DNA of 16,733 nt from Streptomyces sp. NRRL F-5630 (lineage in GTDB: Bacteria; Actinomycetota; Actinomycetes; Streptomycetales; Streptomycetaceae): positions 1-16,733 of the forward strand of contig NZ_JOGO01000101.1 in NCBI RefSeq assembly GCF_000719475.1, in the 5' to 3' direction. The notes under the pieces were generated by a model. It saw nothing but the letters and a program-made list of their open reading frames with translations. It was not told the origin of the DNA and did no database searches. Each line of letters begins with the position of its first letter. The first letter of the stretch is position 1. Shown piece by piece: positions 1-6,655 of the stretch. The position numbers were made by a program, and so were the translations under genes.

Positions 1-314
1 GCGGTACCGGCGGCGCGCGGGGACCCGGGGGGGCGGTCGGGCGGGGTTCGCGGGCGGAGGGCGCTCGGGCGTGGGTCCGGGGGCGGGAGCGCGCGAGGCC
101 GGGTCCAGGGGCGGGGCCGGGAACGCTCGGGCGAGGTGCGTCGGGTGGGACGGTGGGGAGCAGCCCTACGAGGTGGCGCGAAGCGACGGCCGGCGCACCG
201 GGCGCACACGTGCCTGCCTCCCGTGTCCTCGCCCCGGTCGGCTCCTCGCGTCCCCTCCCCGGTCGGCTCCCGTCGTGCTCGCTCCGGTCGGCTCCGCACC
301 GCGTGCCGAGCGGC
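1..314. other. intergenic region, no gene seen
   Basis: No reading frame here has the look of a real gene; the open frames arise from extreme GC content and run antisense into the metallopeptidase gene. The first 170 bases are G-rich with loose repeats of GGGGCGGG type, and bases 234-308 hold a 25-bp-period repeat described separately. The region lies downstream of the metallopeptidase gene, so a terminator is expected, but I see no convincing stem. Confidence 0.6.
234..308. repeat. three-unit 25-bp-period tandem repeat
   Basis: The 12-mer CCGGTCGGCTCC occurs exactly at 234-245, 259-270 and 284-295, a strict 25-base period, while the 13 bases after each copy are diverged. It ends a few bases before the stop codon of the metallopeptidase gene. 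A related core (CCGGTCGGCAC on the minus strand) recurs in the 25-bp repeat at 6193-6242. Function unknown. Confidence 0.75.
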
Positions 315-923
315 TCAGTCCGTCGTGTCCGGGGCCGCCGGGGTCTCCGGGAGGGCGTGAGGGAGGTTGCGGCCCGCGACGACGCCTTCCAGGAAGCCGC
401 GCGCGCGTTCCGTGCGCGGATAGGCGTCGAGCAGGGCCCAGAAGCGCGCGCCGTGGCCCGGGACGAGGAGGTGGGCGAGTTCGTGGAGCAGGACGTAGTC
501 GATGACGTACTCGGGCATCCCCTGGAGGCGGTGCGACAGGCGGATGCTGCCCTCGGCCGGCGTGCAGGAACCCCAGCGCGTGTTCTGGTTGGTGACCCAG
601 CGGACCGTGTCGGGGCGGGCGCGCCCGTCGAGGTACTGACGCGACAGCTGCGCGGCGCGTTCCGTCAGCTCGCTGTCGCCGAGCACCCGCTTGCTCTCCT
701 GCGCGGCGAGACGGTCGAGCATCTTCGTCACCCAGCGCCGCTCCTCGGCGGCCGACATCCGTGCCGGGATGAGCACGATGGTGCGGTCGCCCTCGCGGTA
801 CGCGGAGACCGTGCGGCGCCTGCGGGCGCTGCGGCGCACCTCCACGGCGCCGCGCGCGGGCCGCGACTGTCCGGCGGCCTGCCGGACGCCGTCGCTCGGC
901 CGGTTCAGGGGATCGGCGGACAT
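315..923 (-). CDS. YgjP-type zinc metallopeptidase (M48-like, DUF45)
   Basis: Predicted 202-residue soluble zinc metallopeptidase of the YgjP/DUF45 group, often annotated as M48 family. The diagnostic C-terminal half is intact: NQNTRWGSC at 112-120, the segment RLSHRLQGMPEYVIDYVLLH leading into HELAH at 147-151 (two zinc-binding His and the catalytic Glu), and the third His in HGARFW at 157-162. The N-terminal 40 residues are Arg-rich and disordered-looking. There is no signal peptide or membrane segment, so it is probably cytoplasmic. The substrate is unknown; family members are poorly characterised, so 'metallopeptidase' rests on the motif. The ATG start has GAGGA directly abutting it, too close for a normal ribosome site, and a TAACGT hexamer 6 bases upstream, so a leaderless transcript is possible. 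It is transcribed divergently from the ThiF-like gene. Confidence 0.9.
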   Translation of the reverse strand: MSADPLNRPSDGVRQAAGQSRPARGAVEVRRSARRRRTVSAYREGDRTIVLIPARMSAAEERRWVTKMLDRLAAQESKRVLGDSELTERAAQLSRQYLDGRARPDTVRWVTNQNTRWGSCTPAEGSIRLSHRLQGMPEYVIDYVLLHELAHLLVPGHGARFWALLDAYPRTERARGFLEGVVAGRNLPHALPETPAAPDTTD

Positions 924-929
924 TCCTCA

Positions 930-935
930 ACGTTA
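930..935 (-). promoter_or_regulatory. candidate -10 for leaderless metallopeptidase mRNA
   Basis: TAACGT on the minus strand fits the TANNNT -10 pattern and lies 6 bases before the ATG at 923, the spacing expected if transcription begins at the start codon. No good -35 hexamer is visible at 17-18 bases upstream. Weak evidence. Confidence 0.3.
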
Positions 936-1141
936 CCCGCTCGGCGCACCGCGCGTCCCGCCTCCGGACGCCGCCCCCACCTCGCCCTTACACGCTCCAC
1001 CCCTCACACCCCCGCCCGATCCCAACATTCATACGACGAACGGCACCGTCTGTGGATAACTCCCGCCCTTGGATTTGCGCTTTCCCGCAGGATGGTCTCA
1101 GCGGTCACGGAGTGCGAGTGAATCGTCACCGATGGTCGGCA

Positions 1142-1159
1142 CGGGACAGCTCTGTCCCG
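1142..1159. promoter_or_regulatory. palindrome, candidate operator or leader hairpin
   Basis: CGGGACAG and CTGTCCCG form a perfect 8-bp inverted repeat with a 2-base centre, in the 312-bp region between the divergent metallopeptidase and ThiF-like genes and 77 bases before the ThiF-like ATG. It could bind a dimeric regulator or fold in the leader RNA. A direct repeat (CGACTCGGGACG at 1173-1184 and 1187-1198) follows. I cannot assign a regulator or a clear promoter here. Confidence 0.45.
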
Positions 1160-1235
1160 GCCCGGTCCGGCGCGACTCGGGACGCACGACTCGGGACGAA
1201 AGACAGAGACGACAGACGAGAGAGGTGTGAGCGCG

Positions 1236-2918
1236 ATGGTGCGTGCGGTGGCGGAAGCGGCGATGTCCGGTACGGGTACGAGGACGGCGGCAGGTACGGG
1301 GGCGGGCGCGCGCCCCGTGGTCGGCGCGGGAGGCGGCGGGGAGACCGCGCGGCGGCGGGGCCTCGGTCTGGGCTGGCAGGGCTCGGGGCGCCACCGGGCG
1401 GTCGCGACGCCCGTCGCGGCAGGACGGGAGGCGAGCAGCGTGCGGGACGCGGCCCCGGCGGCTCGGGCGGCAGTGGCGGCACCGGCCGGGGCGGGGGTAC
1501 ACGCGGGAGCGGCGGTTCGGAGCGGGGCAGCGGTACGGGGCGGGGCGGCGGTGCGAGATGCGGCGGCGCCCGGGGCCGGTGAACTTCGGTCGGCCGGGAT
1601 GGCGCGCTCCGCGCCGACGGTGCCGCCCCCGGTGGTGGCACGGCCGCCCGCGCCGTCGTACGCACGCCCCCAGGCGCCGCCCGCTCCCCCGTTCACGCAT
1701 CCGACGGTCAAACCCGCCTTGCGGCGCGCCTGGCGGGATCTGGGGACGGTGCAGTTCGGGATGACGCGCGCCCACGCCTCGGTCCTCGGGCCGCTCGACC
1801 CGGGCTCGGCGAGCCTGCTGAGGCTGCTCGACGGCACGCGGGGGGTACCGCTCCTGTACGCGGAGGGCGCGCGGAACGGGCTCTCTCCCGCCGATGTGGA
1901 CCGGCTCCTGGACACTTTGGCGGGCAGCGGGCTGCTGGAGGACGCGACGGGTGGGAGCGAGGCGGCGCGGGAGGTGCGGCAGGACGCCGAGCTGGTGGAC
2001 CGCTTGCGCCCCGATCTCGCCTCGCTCGCGCTGCTCGACCGGCGACCGGCGGGCGCGGCGGAGGCTTTGGCGGGTCGGACCGGTGCACGGGTCCTCGTGC
2101 GGGGAGCGGGCCGGGTCGGGGCGGCGATCGCCGCGTTGCTCGCGGCGGCGGGCGTCGGTGCCGTGGAGGTGATGGACGGGGGCCGGGTGGAACCGGCGGA
2201 CGTGTCCCCGGCAGGGTTGCCGCCGAACGCGGTCGGCGCGCGGCGGGCGGAGGCGGCACGGCGGCTCGTGAGCGAGTCGGCCCCGAGCGGCCGGCGCCGC
2301 TCGCGGCCCGAGCCCGCCGCCGGTCGGCTCGGCGAGGCGCCGCCACCCGACCTCGTCGTCCTCGCCCCGCGCGACGCCGTGTCGGTGCACGCCCCCGACC
2401 CGCAGCTTGCCGAGCCCCTGATCGCGGCGGGCATCCCGCACCTGTACGCGGGGGTCGTCGAGACGACCGGCCTCGTCGGCCCTCTCGTCCTCCCCGGCCG
2501 TACGGCCTGCGCGGGCTGCCTGGAACGCCACCGTGTCGAGCGCGAGGCGGGACACGCGCGTCTCCTCGCGCAATGGCGCTCCGGCCGTACCCACCGCGTC
2601 GAGCCCCTCGACCTGTCCCTCGCGACCACCGTCGCGGCCCTCACCGCGAGCCATGCGCTGAGCCTCCTCGACGGCCACCTCCCCACCACGGTCGGCGAGC
2701 GCTGGGAGACCAGCCTCCCCACCCTCGCCTGGACCCGGCACCACCTGCCCACCCACCCCCACTGCCCCTGCGGAGCCGGCACGGCGGACAACTGGCCCCC
2801 CTCAACACCCCGCCTCCCGGAGCCAAACCAACCGGCCCCGGCACCCGGGCAAACCCGAGCCTCCCGGGTAAGCACCCCGGAGATGAGGGCACTGGGATCG
2901 ATCACGCGCCAGACATGA
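1236..2918 (+). CDS. ThiF/E1-like Rossmann protein, possibly TOMM cyclodehydratase-like
   Basis: Predicted 560-residue protein with an E1/ThiF-like fold. Residues 1-150 are low-complexity Ala/Gly/Arg/Pro-rich. From about 157 (HPTVKPALRRAWRD) the sequence becomes family-like: a winged-helix-like region at 170-260, a nucleotide-binding strand-loop-helix (VLVRGAGRVGAAIAALL, 286-302), GVGAVEVMDGGRV (306-318), and a C-terminal zinc-type set, CAGC (Cys425, Cys428) with CPC (Cys510, Cys512). The Asn-Leu-x-Arg-Gln stretch that normally follows the acidic strand in active E1 enzymes is replaced by DVSPAGLPPN, so adenylation activity is doubtful. Homologues are variously called ThiF family adenylyltransferase or TOMM leader peptide-binding protein, but no RiPP precursor or partner enzyme is present. 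The start was chosen because GAGAGAGG (1218-1225) lies 10 bases before this ATG; GTG 1227 (too close) and ATG 1599 (no ribosome site, drops most of the extension) are alternatives. Confidence 0.75.
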   Translation: MVRAVAEAAMSGTGTRTAAGTGAGARPVVGAGGGGETARRRGLGLGWQGSGRHRAVATPVAAGREASSVRDAAPAARAAVAAPAGAGVHAGAAVRSGAAVRGGAAVRDAAAPGAGELRSAGMARSAPTVPPPVVARPPAPSYARPQAPPAPPFTHPTVKPALRRAWRDLGTVQFGMTRAHASVLGPLDPGSASLLRLLDGTRGVPLLYAEGARNGLSPADVDRLLDTLAGSGLLEDATGGSEAAREVRQDAELVDRLRPDLASLALLDRRPAGAAEALAGRTGARVLVRGAGRVGAAIAALLAAAGVGAVEVMDGGRVEPADVSPAGLPPNAVGARRAEAARRLVSESAPSGRRRSRPEPAAGRLGEAPPPDLVVLAPRDAVSVHAPDPQLAEPLIAAGIPHLYAGVVETTGLVGPLVLPGRTACAGCLERHRVEREAGHARLLAQWRSGRTHRVEPLDLSLATTVAALTASHALSLLDGHLPTTVGERWETSLPTLAWTRHHLPTHPHCPCGAGTADNWPPSTPRLPEPNQPAPAPGQTRASRVSTPEMRALGSITRQT

Positions 2919-3840
2919 CCGCACGATCCCGAGGCACGCGCGCGGACAGAGGCCAATAACGTCGTCCAGCGAGCGGGGCGGGAGGAGTCGGGGGCGGAGA
3001 CCAGGGAGCCTGGGGAAGCCCGGGAGGCGGGGGGGCGGAAGCCCTGGGGCCTGGGGGAGCCCGGGCGGGGGGCCGCAAGCCAGGGTTCGGAGGCCAAGCT
3101 CACATCGGGAGCCGCAAGACCGGGGCGGGAGCCGCCACCCCGGTCGGAAGCCGCAGCCCGCGAGCGGGACCGACAAGCCCGGGGGTGGAACCCGGAAACC
3201 GGTGTCAGGACGGTTAGCCCGGGCTCCGGACCGCCAACCCTGCGGCAGAAGCCGCATGCCTTGAGCCCGGAAGCCGCGAGACCGGGAGCACCGCAAGTCC
3301 GGCGCAGAACTCGGAAACGCAAGTCGGGGCGCTGGCCCGGGTTCGCAGGCCGTCGGCCCCGGCTTGGTCTCCGCAAGCCCAGGGCGGGGCCGCCGTCCGG
3401 GTCGGGGGCCGCAAGCCTGAACTCAACAACCGGAAGGCCGAGTGGAAAGCTGCACGTGCGGTCTGGGCGGAAGCCGCAAGCAGGACCGAAACCCGCAGGC
3501 TCCGGCCCGGGACCGCCAGCCCGGGCTGGCGGCTGCGAAGCCGCGACCACAGGACGAATCCCTCAGAGGACCGGGATCTGAGTCAACGACCGCCACGCAG
3601 CCGCCCACCCGGAAGCTGCAAGCTTGAGTTCGGAGGCCGCAAGCCCTGATCGAGAACGCAGACGCTGGCTCGGAGGCCGCCAGCCCGGAGTACGAAACCG
3701 GGAGCGCAGGGAGAAAGCTCCCAGGGGCGGGCCGAAATCTGCGTCAACAACCCGCCGCGAGCCGCCGATGCGAAACCCGGCCCGAGAGGGGTCAGTGCGG
3801 CGGCAGAAGCCGCAAGGCCGAGGCGAACCACAGCCCGGGC

Positions 3841-3896
3841 CGGGAGGCCGGGAGGCCGGGAGGCCGGGAGGCCGGGAGGCCGGGAGGCCGGGAGGC
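3841..3896 (+). repeat. seven perfect tandem copies of an 8-bp unit
   Basis: CGGGAGGC is repeated seven times without error, followed by a partial CGG. The 8-base unit is incompatible with a conserved reading frame. It sits inside the larger degenerate array and looks like a recent slippage expansion of it; copy number is likely to vary between strains. Confidence 0.95.
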
Positions 3897-4186
3897 CGGC
3901 GAAGGACTTGAATAGTCGGTCAAGAGCGGCCAGTCCCGCCTCGCAGGGCCACGGCCCCGCTTGGAGGCCACAAGCCGGGAGCGGGCAAAGCCAAGGTCGG
4001 GAGCCGCGAGCCCGAGAGAGGGAAGCCGCAAGGTCTCGGGACGGGCCCGCCGCCCCAGTCGGGAGCCGCCGCGAGCCCGGCGGCGGAGCCGGAAGGTCAA
4101 CGGGAGGCCCAGCAGAGAACCGGCAGCCCGTCCAGGATCAGTAGCGTGGCGGAGAACCGGTGGCCCGGACGGAGGCCGGGACAGAC

Positions 4187-4346
4187 CGGCAGAGGGCTGG
4201 CAGTCCGGGTACAAGGCCAACAGCCCGACGAGAACCAGCAAGCCGGGTGCCGGGCCAGCAACCCGGGTGTCGGGCCAGCAACCCGGCTGCCGGGTCGGCA
4301 GCTCGGGGGCGGGGCCAGCAGCCCGGCGGCGGGGCCGAGGGTTCGG
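4187..4346 (+). repeat. best-preserved 20-bp tandem block of the array
   Basis: Five consecutive 20-base units can be laid out exactly at 4247-4266, 4267-4286, 4287-4306, 4307-4326 and 4327-4346. The first two differ at a single base and share CGGGCCAGCAACCCGG. Three more diverged units extend left to about 4187. This fixes the period of the wider array at 20 bases at this end. It ends about 210 bases before the ABC1 kinase start. Confidence 0.85.
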
Positions 4347-4554
4347 GCCGGGGGCTGGTCCAGGGCGGCTGTTGTGCGTGTGATTCAGCGCTCGGCATGC
4401 TGGGTTCGACCGGGCATGACCGGCGGGGCCTTCGCCGCCAGGGGGTCGTGCTTCTCGTAACCGGGTTGTGCTCGGGGGCGGTTCGGGGGTGGCGGGGGAC
4501 AATGGGGGTCGGCGCCGTGCGGTGTGGCATGGGTGGGCTGGAGCGGGAGGGCGT

Positions 4555-5943
4555 ATGTCGGAGCTTCCTCGGAAGGCGGTGACGCGGACGGCGAAGCTGG
4601 CGACGCTGCCGCTCGGGTTCGCGGGACGGGCCACGTGGGGGCTCGGGCGGAGGATCGGGGGTGCTTCGGCCGAGCTGGTCGGGCGGGAGGTGCAGCAGCG
4701 GACGGCTGAGCAGTTGTTCAAGGTGCTGGGGGAGCTCAAGGGCGGGGCCATGAAGTTCGGGCAGGCGCTCTCGGTGTTCGAGTCGGCGCTGCCCGAGGAC
4801 TTGGCGGGCCCCTACCGGGCGGCGTTGACCCGGCTTCAGGAGGCGGCACCGCCGATGCCGGTGGCGACGGTGCGGGGCTTGCTCGCGGAACGGCTCGGCG
4901 AGGACTGGCGGAAGCTCTTCCGGTCCTTCGACGAGGAGCCGGCCGCCGCCGCGTCGATCGGGCAGGTGCACCGGGCCGTGTGGCACGACGGGCGGGCCGT
5001 CGCGGTGAAGGTGCAGTACCCGGGAGCCGGGCGGGCGTTGCTGGGGGATCTCGACCAGCTCGGGAGGGTGGCGCGGGTGCTGGGGCCCGTGGTGCCCGGT
5101 ATCGACATCAAGCCGCTGGTCGCCGAGTTGCGCGCGCGGGTGGCCGAGGAGCTGGACTACGGGCTGGAGGCGGCGTCGCAGCAGGCGCACGCGGAGGAGT
5201 TCGCGGACGATCCCGACGTGTTCGTGCCCCCGGTCGTGCACCAGGGACCGGAAGTGCTGGTGACGGAGTGGGTGGAGGGGGTGCCGCTCGCCGAGGTGAT
5301 CGCCTCCGGGACGCCGGAGCAGCGGGACCGTGCCGGGCAGTTGCTCGCGCACTTCCTCTTCTGCGGTCCGGCCAGGACCGGGCTGCTGCACGCGGACCCG
5401 CACCCGGGGAACTTCCGGCTGCTCCCCGACGGCCGGGACGAGGATGCGGAGGGCTGGCGGCTGGCGGTGCTCGACTTCGGAACCGTCGATCGCCTTCCGG
5501 GCGGGCTGCCCCCGATCATCGGGCGATCCCTGCGCCTCGGTCTCAGCGGCGACGCCGAGGAGGTGCACGCCTCGCTGCGGGCGGAGGGCTTCATCCGGGA
5601 GAAGATCGAGGTGGACGAGCGGGCGGTGCTGGAGTTCCTGCGGCCGATGATCGAGCCCGCCGCTGTGGACGAGTTCCCCTTCACGCGGGAGTGGTTGCGT
5701 GGGCAGGCCGCGAGGATCGCCGATCCCCGCTCCCCCGCCCACCACTTGGGCCGGAAGCTCAATCTGCCGCCCGCCTACCTGCTGATCCATCGCGTGACGC
5801 TCAGCACGATCGGTGTGTTGTGCCAGCTCGGGGCGCGGGTGCGGTTGCGCGAGGAGTTGGAGAACTGGCTGCCCGGCTTCGCCGCGGACTGCCCGGAGGG
5901 CGAACTGCCCGGCTTCTGGGTGGAGGAGGACGGCACTGAGTAG
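4555..5943 (+). CDS. ABC1/UbiB-family atypical protein kinase-like ATPase
   Basis: Predicted 462-residue ABC1 (ADCK/UbiB/AarF) family protein. The family signatures are in order: KxGQ motif AMKFGQ (65-70, Lys67), Ala-rich nucleotide loop AAASIGQVH (131-139) replacing the usual Gly-rich loop, Lys152 in AVKVQYPG, ELD (199-201), catalytic-loop equivalent HADPHPGN (279-286) and DFG (307-309). No C-terminal membrane helices are evident, unlike classical UbiB. The start at ATG 4555 is set by GGGAGG (4545-4550) four bases upstream; an in-frame GTG at 4468 adds 29 low-complexity residues and is less likely. The gene converges on the wblC operon. The mycobacterial homologue at the same position (Rv3197) is reported to be WhiB7-linked and macrolide-binding; whether this protein shares that role is inference. 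Ubiquinone biosynthesis is an unlikely role because actinomycetes use menaquinone. Confidence 0.92.
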   Translation: MSELPRKAVTRTAKLATLPLGFAGRATWGLGRRIGGASAELVGREVQQRTAEQLFKVLGELKGGAMKFGQALSVFESALPEDLAGPYRAALTRLQEAAPPMPVATVRGLLAERLGEDWRKLFRSFDEEPAAAASIGQVHRAVWHDGRAVAVKVQYPGAGRALLGDLDQLGRVARVLGPVVPGIDIKPLVAELRARVAEELDYGLEAASQQAHAEEFADDPDVFVPPVVHQGPEVLVTEWVEGVPLAEVIASGTPEQRDRAGQLLAHFLFCGPARTGLLHADPHPGNFRLLPDGRDEDAEGWRLAVLDFGTVDRLPGGLPPIIGRSLRLGLSGDAEEVHASLRAEGFIREKIEVDERAVLEFLRPMIEPAAVDEFPFTREWLRGQAARIADPRSPAHHLGRKLNLPPAYLLIHRVTLSTIGVLCQLGARVRLREELENWLPGFAADCPEGELPGFWVEEDGTE

Positions 5944-5960
5944 CGGAGGACCCGACACGT

Positions 5961-6001
5961 CCGGCCCGGCCACTCCTCGGGGAGAGGGGCGACCGGGCCG
6001 G
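5961..6001 (+). terminator. terminator hairpin after the ABC1 kinase gene
   Basis: CCGGCCCGG (5961-5969) pairs perfectly with CCGGGCCGG (5993-6001), and the 23-base loop contains a further short CTCC/GGAG stem. It begins 17 bases after the TAG stop. There is no T tract, as is common for high-GC terminators. Confidence 0.65.
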
Positions 6002-6006
6002 TAAGC

Positions 6007-6033
6007 CACGGCGAGGTGTTCACGGCGAGGTGT
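6007..6033. repeat. 13-bp direct repeat
   Basis: CACGGCGAGGTGT occurs at 6007-6019 and 6021-6033, one base apart, in the noncoding convergent region. Possibly slippage; no function evident. Confidence 0.8.
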
Positions 6034-6103
6034 CACCGCAGGCGGCGGCGCCAAGGGTCGGGGGTCGGGGCCACGACCCGGTACCGCAGCGGTCCCGCCA
6101 CGC

Positions 6104-6127
6104 CACGGACCGCCGCAGCGGTCCGTG
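6104..6127. terminator. symmetric hairpin, possible bidirectional terminator
   Basis: CACGGACCGC and GCGGTCCGTG form a perfect 10-bp stem with a 4-base loop (CGCA) midway between two convergent genes (ABC1 kinase and the wblC operon). Position and symmetry suit a bidirectional terminator, although stronger gene-proximal hairpins exist on each side. No T tract. Confidence 0.45.
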
Positions 6128-6192
6128 CCGCGACCCGGCCGCGGCGCTCCACGCGACGGCCCGGCCGCAGCGGGCCGCGCCACGAACCGGGC

Positions 6193-6242
6193 CGCGCCAC
6201 ACCCGTGCCGACCGGGCCGTGCCACGTCCGTGCCGACCGGCC
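6193..6242. repeat. 25-bp direct repeat in convergent intergenic region
   Basis: Two adjacent 25-base units (6193-6217 and 6218-6242) match at 21 of 25 positions and share CCGTGCCGACCGG. Diverged fragments of the same type extend on both sides (about 6060-6290). On the minus strand the core reads CCGGTCGGCAC, close to the core of the 234-308 repeat. No gene is credible in 5944-6331. Confidence 0.65.
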
Positions 6243-6294
6243 CCCCGTGCCGATCGTCCGGTCCCGCGCCGTCCTGCTTGTCCCGTCCGGTCCC

Positions 6295-6319
6295 GCCCCG
6301 GCGGCTACCGCTTCGGGGC
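6295..6319 (-). terminator. terminator of the wblC operon
   Basis: GCCCCG (6295-6300) pairs with CGGGGC (6314-6319), and directly inside it GCGG pairs with CCGC around a 3-base loop, giving a 10-bp stem with a 2-base bulge. It starts 12 bases past the stop of the small gene downstream of wblC on the minus strand, the usual place for an intrinsic terminator. Confidence 0.65.
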
Positions 6320-6331
6320 GTGCCGCGTGGC

Positions 6332-6655
6332 TTACTGCATGACCGCCAGTGCCAGGGCGCGGCGGGCGCGCAGGGTGGCGCGTTCTGCGTGGCGCTGGAG
6401 GCGGCGGGCGTTGCGCAGGCGGGCGGAGGGGCGTTGGCGCTCCGCCTCTCGCATGCGCTCGTCCATATGCGCGCGGGCCAGCGCTTCTGGGATGAGTTGC
6501 ATCTCTCGGGTCCTGTTCTCGGTGCCGGCCAGGTGGCCGGTACGGGCTGCTTCGCTGAGGGCGAGCCCTGCGGGCTGCGCGGGGGTCGGGTTCATCGGGT
6601 CCTGCTTCTGCGGGTTGTGCGTGGTGGGGCGATCGATGGTTCCGGTGATGTTCAT
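6332..6655 (-). CDS. small basic protein translationally coupled to wblC
   Basis: Predicted 107-residue protein of unknown function. The ATG overlaps the wblC stop as ATGA, with no ribosome site of its own, suggesting translational coupling. ATG 6595 (Met21), preceded by AGGA, is an alternative start, but codons 1-20 already show the G/C third-position bias of real coding sequence, so the upstream start is preferred. The N-terminal 35 residues look disordered. From about residue 50 the chain is helical and highly charged (MDERMREAERQRPSARLRNA), ending in an Arg/Ala-rich helix (ERATLRARRALALAVMQ). There are no Cys residues, signal peptide or membrane segment. I do not recognise the family. Position suggests co-induction with WblC; a nucleic-acid- or ribosome-associated role would fit the basic C-terminus but is only a guess. 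Confidence 0.75.
   Translation of the reverse strand: MNITGTIDRPTTHNPQKQDPMNPTPAQPAGLALSEAARTGHLAGTENRTREMQLIPEALARAHMDERMREAERQRPSARLRNARRLQRHAERATLRARRALALAVMQ

Larger units (their letters stand above)
3000..4346 (+). repeat. degenerate minisatellite of about 20-bp units
   Basis: About 1.35 kb is built of strongly diverged units of roughly 20-22 bases with an approximate core GGAAGCCGCAAGCCCGG. The heptamer CCGCAAG occurs exactly nine times between 3073 and 4032, with many one-base variants (CCGCGAG, CTGCAAG, CCACAAG, CCGCATG). In the best stretches the period is 20, for example 3469-3548 and 4247-4346. Units begin and end in CCGG/CCCGG, so junctions form CCCGGG and single units can fold into short hairpins. 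Unit boundaries and copy number (perhaps 50-60) are my estimates by eye. Copies are too diverged and have no constant-length unique spacers, so this is not a CRISPR array. Confidence 0.75.
2919..4554. other. 1.6-kb intergenic region, no credible gene
   Basis: Long frames cross this region on both strands, but their translations are repetitive Pro/Arg/Gly/Ala strings with no recognisable domain, and the DNA has a short period near 20 bases that is not a multiple of three. I therefore treat it as noncoding. Bases 3000-4346 are the degenerate repeat described separately. Bases 4347-4554 should carry the promoter and leader of the ABC1 kinase gene, with a small hairpin (GGCGG/CCGCC at 4421-4440), but I could not pick a convincing -35/-10 pair. 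Confidence 0.65.

Noticed and set aside
1236..2918. RiPP (TOMM) biosynthetic cluster around the ThiF-like gene
   Set aside because: No precursor peptide, YcaO, dehydrogenase or transporter gene is found nearby; the neighbours are core genes.
1004..3550. 848-codon open frame on the minus strand
   Set aside because: Antisense to the ThiF-like gene and extending into the repeat array; the product is Arg/Ser/Pro/Ala low complexity without motifs. A high-GC shadow frame.
3000..4346. CRISPR array
   Set aside because: Units are contiguous and heavily diverged, with no identical repeats separated by constant-length unique spacers, and no cas gene is present.
3792..4751. Repetitive-protein gene encoded in the array (minus strand)
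   Set aside because: The 8-bp and 20-bp periods are not multiples of three, so reading frame is not preserved from unit to unit. The open frame reflects lack of T/A-rich stop codons.
4138..6225. 695-codon minus-strand frame
   Set aside because: Antisense to the ABC1 kinase gene, whose motifs are unambiguous on the plus strand.
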